Shown: positions 57,849-64,000 of the stretch, one piece after another | Layout: every line of letters begins with the position of its first letter | How positions within the stretch are numbered: position 1 is the stretch's first letter | From: Nigrospora sphaerica | Lineage: Eukaryota > Ascomycota > Sordariomycetes > Amphisphaeriales > Apiosporaceae | Reading direction: 5' to 3' | NCBI GenBank assembly: GCA_018287875.1 | Contig: JAGVVL010000009.1 | Location: 4,402,001 to 4,466,000, forward strand | Length of the DNA: 64,000 nucleotides | Notes under the pieces: generated by a model | Database searches by the model: none | Seen by the model: the letters and a program-made list of their open reading frames with translations, nothing else | What the model was told of the DNA's origin: nothing | Made by a program: the position numbers and the translations under genes

Positions 57849-59345
57849 CTGTACTTCCCTTCCCCCGCCGACGGGTGCAAGAGGGCCATCACGGTTGTAG
57901 CCGGCTAAATCCCGTCGCTAATCTACAGAGCCCCTCTGATAGCCCCTGCAACGAAGATTATTGAGCGTGCGGCGGGGTCGCGCTTGACGGGATGCAGCAT
58001 AGCCTGGGCAGGGGAGCCGTCGAGTTCGGACGCTCGGCGGCTGCTCATCGCTGGTACGAGGCGGCAAGTGGAGTGCCGTATGTAAGGCGGTATGGGCTGC
58101 CATGGGGTCTGTATGGCGCCGTACGCCCATCCTTATAAGAAGCCCTCGCGCGCCAGTTCTGGGGTCAACGGCCTTGCCGGCCTGGGCGTGTTTCCCCTGT
58201 GCGCCGGGCCGCCCTTGACCCTTGCGCCTTGGCTCGTGAATTGCGGCTTTGCGGCATCGTGGCCCCATCACCATCAATGTCGGCCGGTGCGTGTCCATTT
58301 CGTGGTCCCGTCCTGGAGGGCGGCGTCATGATAAACGGCGGGCCCCTGCGGCTTTTGTAGCCGTTCGCCAAAGACGGTGGCAAGCCGGCGCCTGGAGCGA
58401 GGCCACATCAAATCTAGCGGGCGCGTAGCGTGGGGGCGCTGGAACTGTCACGGTCAGCGTCTGTCAGCATCCGCGCCGTGCTTTGTGGGGGTCGATCTAC
58501 AAGCTCCAATTTCTGGAACCGCAACAGTGGACAATGGCGGCGGTCTCAACGGGTCGTCAGCCACGGAAAAGGCGATGAAAAGGGCTGCCCGACACGAGAT
58601 CACCACGTATTCGTATGAGGTGCGAAGCACGTGCGGCAGTGGCTACTGCACCGGGGGCCGCGCGCGAAATATGCAGCCCGTTCACCAGTTCACACATCCA
58701 TGACCGTGGGTACTGACGTAAAACAGCTAAGTAAAGTCACCCCCCGCGGGGTAAAGCTTGTCCGGCTTCAGGGTCATGATGTATTCTTGGCACGAGGATG
58801 GAGGGGGCGATCGACGCCTAATGCAGGAGGGATTGTGACGGAAACATAGGCACTGAAGTAAGTGCGGAGAGAATTCAGGGTATGGCGAGACATTTTGGGT
58901 TGGCTTGGCACGTACGGGCAGCAGGTGCAGCCCGCCCGTGCAGCCGTGTTGGTAGGTGCGACGGCCCCCAATTTCCCGCGGCACGTACAACCAGTGTCAG
59001 GTCCCACCCTCTCACCCCCCCCAGCGAAAACGAAACCGTTTGAGCTTCCATTGTCGCGATGGTGTCGCATCTGATACACGCGGCCCAACCATGCCATCCC
59101 AATCCAGCCCCAAAGTGTCCGTGACCAGAAATAGAGGTAGTAGCCATGAGGCGGAAGACGGCGACATTTAAACTAGGCAGGCCACCGCTTGACGGCCAGG
59201 AATTGGAAGCATAAAGCCGATCTCTGACCCCATCCGCCCTTCCTCCATTGAAACGCCCGTCCTCGCAATAGGCTCCCCGCGTCCATATCATCGCGAACCG
59301 CCATCTACTACCTCTTGGCTGAAAAGCTTCGTCACCCTCTGTATA
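57849..59345. other. Intergenic region between divergent genes
   Basis: Shared upstream region of the subtilase and the membrane-protein gene. No coding feature is recognised. Confidence 0.55.
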
Positions 59346-60511
59346 ATGGCTGCCTCGGGGTTGGCCGGGCTGCTCGCCTTGGATGTCTATCGTCGCGCCT
59401 ATGACCACGTCGCGCCGACTCTCGCGAAGCGGGCAAATGAGAATGTCAACGACCCTGCGCCCAACGTGACGCTGTCTTTGGGCATGGTCATTGTAAATTT
59501 CTTCTTGTGGCTGCCGGCATTAGCCGTCGTGAGTCCCCATCAAACGCCCTGCCATGGCAACCCAGGGCACGCTGACTAACGGCCAATAAGCTTACCTACA
59601 CGCTGGGCGATGTCCTTCCTGTGCTGGCCATAGTCGAGGACACTTCGCACGTCCATTACGGCAGCGTGCGGTTGGAGGATACGGGCGAAGGTGGCTTGAG
59701 GCCGAACAAGGGCGATGCCGCCGACGTCGAAGCCGAGGAAATGGGCGCGCCGGTCGCGAAGCCCGTCACGTCGAGCATCCGGGCGACGCTGCGACTGCTG
59801 TACTCCATCGCCGGCTGGCGGTCGCTGTTCAGGGGCTTTCTCCTGTTTGCGGTGCTCAACGCCGTAAACGTCGCCATTCAGTTGGCGCTGAGCGTGATTC
59901 CCTTCCTACCGGCCCTCGTGGTCGAGCTGTTGCCACCGCTGTTGACGGTGCAGTTGCACACGGCTTGGACGCACACGACCATCTCGGGGCCGAGCGCCAT
60001 GCCCTTCTGGCGCCGTATCCCGGCCTTCCAGGCCACCTTCCGCGCCACCGCTCTGCCGGCTTCCGTCTTCCTGGTAGCCGCCGTACTGTCGCGTCACGCG
60101 CCCTTTCTGCTTTTCCGCCTGCTGGGCATTGCGCCGCCCAAGAACCCCTTTGTTCTGCAACTGACGCTGCGCGTCGCCCTCACCTTCGATGACGTTGTCA
60201 AGATACTAGTCATGATGGCCATCAGCCTCGCCTGCATCGCGCTGTTCGTCACGCCGTCGCATGCCGTCTTGACCCGCATCCAAGCCTCCATCCTTTCTGA
60301 CGAGGACCGCGCCATCGTGCCCTTCGACCGCTCCTTCCGCGTCCAGAGCTACGCCGGCCGCGGTTACCTGTCCATCCGTGACGCCTGGCAGTCCTTCACC
60401 AAGGAGACCTGGGTGCGTCTCGTCAAGCTCTACGTAAAAATCTTCCTCGTCAGCACCGCCATCTATGTAGTGGCCATAGTCGTGGCTGGCATTATGTTCA
60501 GCTTCTTCTAG
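59346..60511 (+). CDS. Conserved fungal multi-pass membrane protein, unknown function
   Basis: Exons 59346-59528 and 59591-60511; 62-base phase-0 intron with branch site GACTAAC; 367 residues. There are about six hydrophobic segments, the first around residues 45-75 spanning the splice (LGMVIVNFFLWLPALALTYT). An acidic loop follows, then RATLRLLYSIAGWRSLFRGF, then further spans to the C-terminus (IYVVAIVVAGIMFSFF). I recall similar fungal proteins being labelled ubiquitin carrier or conjugating protein in databases, but no UBC catalytic motif is visible, so that name should not be used. A role in membrane transport or organisation is only possible. The start is supported by the short exon's good coding frame. 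Confidence 0.78.
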
Positions 60512-61336
60512 AGGACGAAGCCGAAGGGCGTGGTCCACTCATCGTGGGCGGCACGCCAAAGGCAGAAAGCGGATTTACCCATGAATAACGACATACTTGA
60601 CCAATACAACCACTGGAATATACTTTGTGTGCCCCTTCGTCTGTTCCGCCGTCCTTGGCGACGCTGCCGAGGCGACGGGCCTGGCTGCTCTCCTGGACCA
60701 TGCACGTCGCGCACGGCAAAAGCCTACATCCATGAACCCCTCAGAAAACAGGTGTCTCCCACCACGATTCGCCGATATATCCACCGGATCCCAGCGCGCA
60801 GATGGGAAGAAGGGCAAATATGGCTCTGTAAATAGCCAGGGCAGCCCTTGGCGGCCGCGCGGTCACGACTGGATTGGAACTGCCCGAGACAATGGGCAGC
60901 AATACGTGGAGAGGAAGAAGGCGGAGAGGAGAGAGACGGCGAGGTCGCGATCCCACAGGCATGACGTGACCACAAATATCTTCCCCGTATTTTTTTCTGT
61001 TCTTCCTTCCCCCGACCGAAGGCCAGAGGGAGGAGCAAACTTCTTGGCCGTCTTCCCGGGGACCCATTGCTGAGGACGAAATATGGCCTGTGAATCTACG
61101 AGCGCAAAGCGCACATCGGTGGGATGTGGTACAAGAATATCTACCCGGAAGTCTCATGCTATGAAAAGCCCCAGTAGACACAAACTCGCCTCTCAACCGG
61201 AGTTACCCCCGTGTGCCGAGGCCTAGTCGAACCGCCATTGATGTTCCCACCCATACGTGTCTTGAACGCGAAGGCCTTGAATGCCCCTGGCCGCGCTCGC
61301 TTTACTTAATCGCCTTTTCTTGACCAACCCTTCTTA
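60512..61336. other. Intergenic region
   Basis: No gene seen. The FAD-binding N-terminal part expected for the monooxygenase pseudogene could not be found here. Confidence 0.5.
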
Positions 61337-62360
61337 GATACCTACATCTTCCCCTTCGACGGTTACCCGGAATGTTCGAGCATCTACGTGGGACAAGCCA
61401 AGATCCTGGCTTACGTTAAGCGGACGGCGGTCAAGTACGACCTCGGCAAGCATGTGTAGCTGGAAGCCACCATCTGCGAGACCACCTGGAACGAGGCGTC
61501 AGCCAAGTGGAGGATCAACCTGGAGCACAACAGCGAGGCAAGGGAGGTCGAGGCCGATTTCCTCATTAACGCCGCCTGTTTCCTCAACCAGGGCGCCATC
61601 CCGGGGAAAAGAGGACAGGAACTCAGGGGGAAATCACGGGTAAAAGGGCTGACAGACGGCGCAGCAAGTGGAAGTGGCGCGATCAACTACATGTGTCAGC
61701 CGCCATGGATCGCCTTCCACCTGCTGGCTGGCAAGACTCCCAACGGCGTCAATTTCGAGTACACAGCACAGTAGAGGCGTGCGTTCGGAGAGGAGCCTGT
61801 GGCCCTGTAGGAATACCGGCGCGAGCTAGAAAACGCGTGAGTGCTTCCTTTCGGGTGAGGCCGATAGTATCGCAAGCCGTATGGGCATGAACCAACTGCA
61901 ACTAGAACCTCCAGGCCCAACGGTGCCTTCTCATCTATGCTGTAGGCTTTCCCAACTCAGGCATCGGTGGCACGGGAGGATCGTTGGCGCCGAGAGGGGG
62001 GAACACAGTCTCGACCACCCCATACAGGCACTCTGCGAAGCGCGGTGCAAGGAACACATGGCGTCGCGCATGGTGGCAGTGAGGAGGGAGAGCAGGAGGA
62101 GCAGGAGGAAGCTTTCGACGTCATGTGTGCGCCACGGGCTTCGACAGCTCGTGGCTCCCTTGGTGGCGCATGATCGGGCGCGGCGGCGCGATGCTCGAGA
62201 CGCGGTGGCGTGACGGCCCCGTCGCCCTTCTTCGCCGCCACAATCGACGGCTTCCCCAGCTACGGCATTTTCAACGACCCCAACGCGGATATAAGAGAGA
62301 GTGCGTGGCTGACTATTAATGTTTCCATGACCATGCCTATCTATACCTTGGTGACGAACA
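61337..62360 (+). pseudogene. Flavin monooxygenase (Baeyer-Villiger type) pseudogene
   Basis: A plus-strand frame from 61337 reads like the middle of an FAD/NADPH monooxygenase: DTYIFPFDGYPECSSIYVG, then KILAYVKRTAVKYDLGKHV, ADFLINAACFLNQGAIPG, TPNGVNFEYTAQ, RRAFGEEPVAL and EYRRELENA. Further on come CATGFDSSWLPWW..IGRGG and TIDGFPSYGIFNDPNAD. In-frame TAG codons sit at 61457, 61772 and 61808, and all three could be former CAG. At least two frameshifts are needed, at about 62125 (DVM then CATGFD) and about 62215. A possible intron starts at 61836 (GTGAGT). The N-terminal GxGxxG domain is absent. Intact relatives insert one oxygen into ketones or act in secondary metabolism. This copy cannot give a functional protein. 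Confidence 0.85.
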
Positions 62361-62384
62361 CAGGCCACTCGCGCGGCAGCCTCC

Positions 62385-63619
62385 CTAAGCTGCAGTCAAA
62401 CTGCCACTCCTTTCCTGGATGACATGGCGGATGTCGCAGTCTCGGACGACGGTAGCTAGGATCATGTAGACCTCGACCCGCGCCAGATGTTGCCCGGGGC
62501 AAGGGGCGTAACCCAGGCCGAAATAGAGAGAAGGGAGCATGGTTATCGGAGACGATGAGGGGGCAGGCCGCGGCCAACGTCCCGGCAGCCAGGAGGCCTC
62601 CTTCTCGGCAATATTGGCGTCGTTGAGCCAGCACTCGGGCCGGAACCGCGTGGCATCGGGAACCCATATATCCTCATCGAGCATCATGGTTCTACGTGCC
62701 CGTTTTAAATTTGGCATATGAAAGGCTCAGGGCCAGAGCCACTCCCCCACCCCGAGAGGTGGCACCTACGGGACGTGGGCGGACAAGGCGGTGCTCGGGG
62801 CGAAGGTGCGGCTGCTCATGGTGATGGCTTCGTCCGGGGGCACGACGCGCGCGGGCCCATGCCGAGGATGCTGAAAATGTGCGTGTCTTCTTTAAAACAG
62901 GCCCGGGCCGGGCAGGCTTACCTTGGGGAACGTGGCCAAAAAGAGTTTCCGGGGCGCTTCGGTGTGGCTCATGCTCCCTTTCGGCCGACGCGATGGGACG
63001 AAGGGGCCGTACTTACGGTGCAGCGCCGTGATGGAAAGCGTCCCCCTTTCCAGGATGACCTCGCGCGTCTGCCAGAGCTGCGTCAGGGAGGCCAAGAAAG
63101 GGCCCAGCACATCACTGATGGGCGAGGGATATTGGCGGTGCAGAACCATGCTCATTACGGCCCCAGACAGACTGTCGCCAGCGCCTGCCAAGTCAAACAC
63201 GACAACGGGGCCGTAAGGCTACAGAAGCTATCCATTTCGACGACGCCTCGGCGTTGACGTGTGGAGACGATGGGGAATGATGCATTGCATCGATGCACAA
63301 CACCCCACGGCTATCTATTTTTCTACATGGCCAACGACCCATACCGATTCCTTTTCTTGCTGCCCAGACCATGGGGGATTCACGGGTTCGCAGTCCCGGC
63401 AACCCCAGCCTGCCAAGCCCATGACTTGAAAGCAGTGCAGCCGATTGCGGGTTCATACCTGGACCCTCGTACGACGGAGCCGACGATCACGCCCCGTGTC
63501 AGCACCGCGAACAGTATTCCGTACATGAACTCGGCTGCCGATGGCGAGATGAAGAATTGATGGACGGGGTAGCCAACATGGAGGCCGAAAGCCAAAATGC
63601 TCCAATTGGCCAATGGCAT
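62385..63619 (-). pseudogene. Cytochrome P450 pseudogene with missing middle
   Basis: Minus strand. 63619 to about 63440 encodes a hydrophobic N-terminus (LAFGLHVGYPVHQFFISPSA..). About 63140-62990 gives the proline-rich/N-terminal motif region (YPSPISDVLGPFLASLTQLW, ALHRKYGPFV). About 62850-62770 gives RVVPPDEAITMSSRTFAPST. After a possible intron with donor GTAGGTG, 62690-62385 gives DEDIWVPDATRFRPECWL and the heme loop YFGLGYAPCPGQHLARVEVY. The C-helix, I-helix and ExxR regions (about 300 residues) are absent, and frames must be changed between blocks. It is a deletion remnant of a typical fungal secondary-metabolism P450, lying tail-to-tail with the dead monooxygenase. Confidence 0.8.
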
Positions 63620-64000
63620 GGGTGTAATTGGCAGCCACGGCGCTAAGCGAGCGCGATGACCGTAATGAAGCTCCTTGTGCCTTTTTGTCGACGGCTGTCA
63701 GCTCGTGCCGACGAGGTAGCAACAGGGGGGGATGTATCGAGGACTGGCAATATGTCGCCTGGTACATACTTTAGGTGCATCTATTGTTAGCCGCGCGGAT
63801 AAAACCCACATGCATTCCATATTCCCTTCCTTGGAACGGGTACCCTCTCGTTAGGTCGCTGCAAAAGAACCCCCAAAGGCGACCAATTTTGGCCGGCCCA
63901 TGGGCGGAGAAACGGATCGACGGGCGCTCCCCAGGCCAAGGCCGCTTGGCAACTTGGCCAACACACACACACACACACACACACAACACACACACACACA
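63620..64000. other. Right edge of the window
   Basis: No gene recognised. It ends in the (CA)n microsatellite. Confidence 0.6.
63959..64000. repeat. (CA)n microsatellite at the window end
   Basis: About twenty CA dinucleotides with one slip (CAACA) near 63985. The repeat may continue outside the window. Confidence 0.95.

Noticed and set aside
63959..64000. Telomere repeat
   Set aside because: The sequence is plain CA dinucleotide, not TTAGGG/CCCTAA.

Overview
The window looks like nuclear DNA of a filamentous ascomycete (Pezizomycotina, most likely Sordariomycetes). The coding genes are GC-rich in the third codon position and are interrupted by short introns of about 50-200 bases. These introns have GT..AG ends and, in most cases, a CTAAC-type branch site shortly before the acceptor. 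The families present (SAT4/rhodopsin-like membrane protein, fungal GT2, membrane-anchored GH3 and GH16, CVNH protein, S8 protease with I9 propeptide, fungal P450s) are typical of such fungi. Gene density is low: about 13 convincing intact genes and two clear pseudogenes, separated by long non-coding tracts. I cannot name the species.

Layout. 1-7.3 kb is almost gene-free, with one doubtful two-exon secreted ORF on the minus strand at the left edge. 7.3-8.9 kb holds a type II membrane GH16 beta-glucanase-like gene. 8.9-15.5 kb is gene-free. 15.5-18.3 kb holds a large multi-pass family 2 glycosyltransferase. 19.6-20.1 kb holds a small three-exon glycine-rich hypothetical gene. 20.1-23.5 kb is a relic-like gap with short tandem repeats. 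23.6-26.5 kb holds a membrane-anchored GH3 beta-glucosidase. The first 26 kb is therefore dominated by three membrane-tethered cell-wall polysaccharide enzymes.

27.8-37.1 kb is a secreted-protein island: (i) a secreted CVNH (cyanovirin-N homology) domain fused to about 22 Gln-rich hexapeptides, (ii) a secreted protein built from 38-residue Trp-rich tandem repeats, and (iii) a mucin-like Ser/Thr/Pro-rich protein with an N-terminal Cys-rich segment and a C-terminal jelly-roll carbohydrate-binding-like domain. Decayed reading frames lie between them. An F-box-like gene (38 kb) follows, then a SPATA20/YyaL-type gene on the minus strand (39.8-42.2 kb) whose CxxC-like motif is degenerate. Next come a SAT4/rhodopsin-like membrane protein (45.1-46.7 kb), a fungal PIN-like auxin efflux carrier family protein (50.3-52.1 kb), a cytochrome P450 with CYP52-like motifs (53.9-55.6 kb), a secreted subtilase (56.4-57.8 kb, minus) and a conserved multi-pass membrane protein (59.3-60.5 kb).

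The right end (61.3-63.6 kb) holds a dead pair: a flavin (Baeyer-Villiger type) monooxygenase pseudogene and, on the opposite strand, a P450 pseudogene lacking its middle. They look like the remains of a secondary-metabolism locus. The in-frame stops of the monooxygenase can all be explained by CAG to TAG changes, which is the direction expected of repeat-induced point mutation (RIP). All functional calls come from motif reading by eye; no homology search was run.
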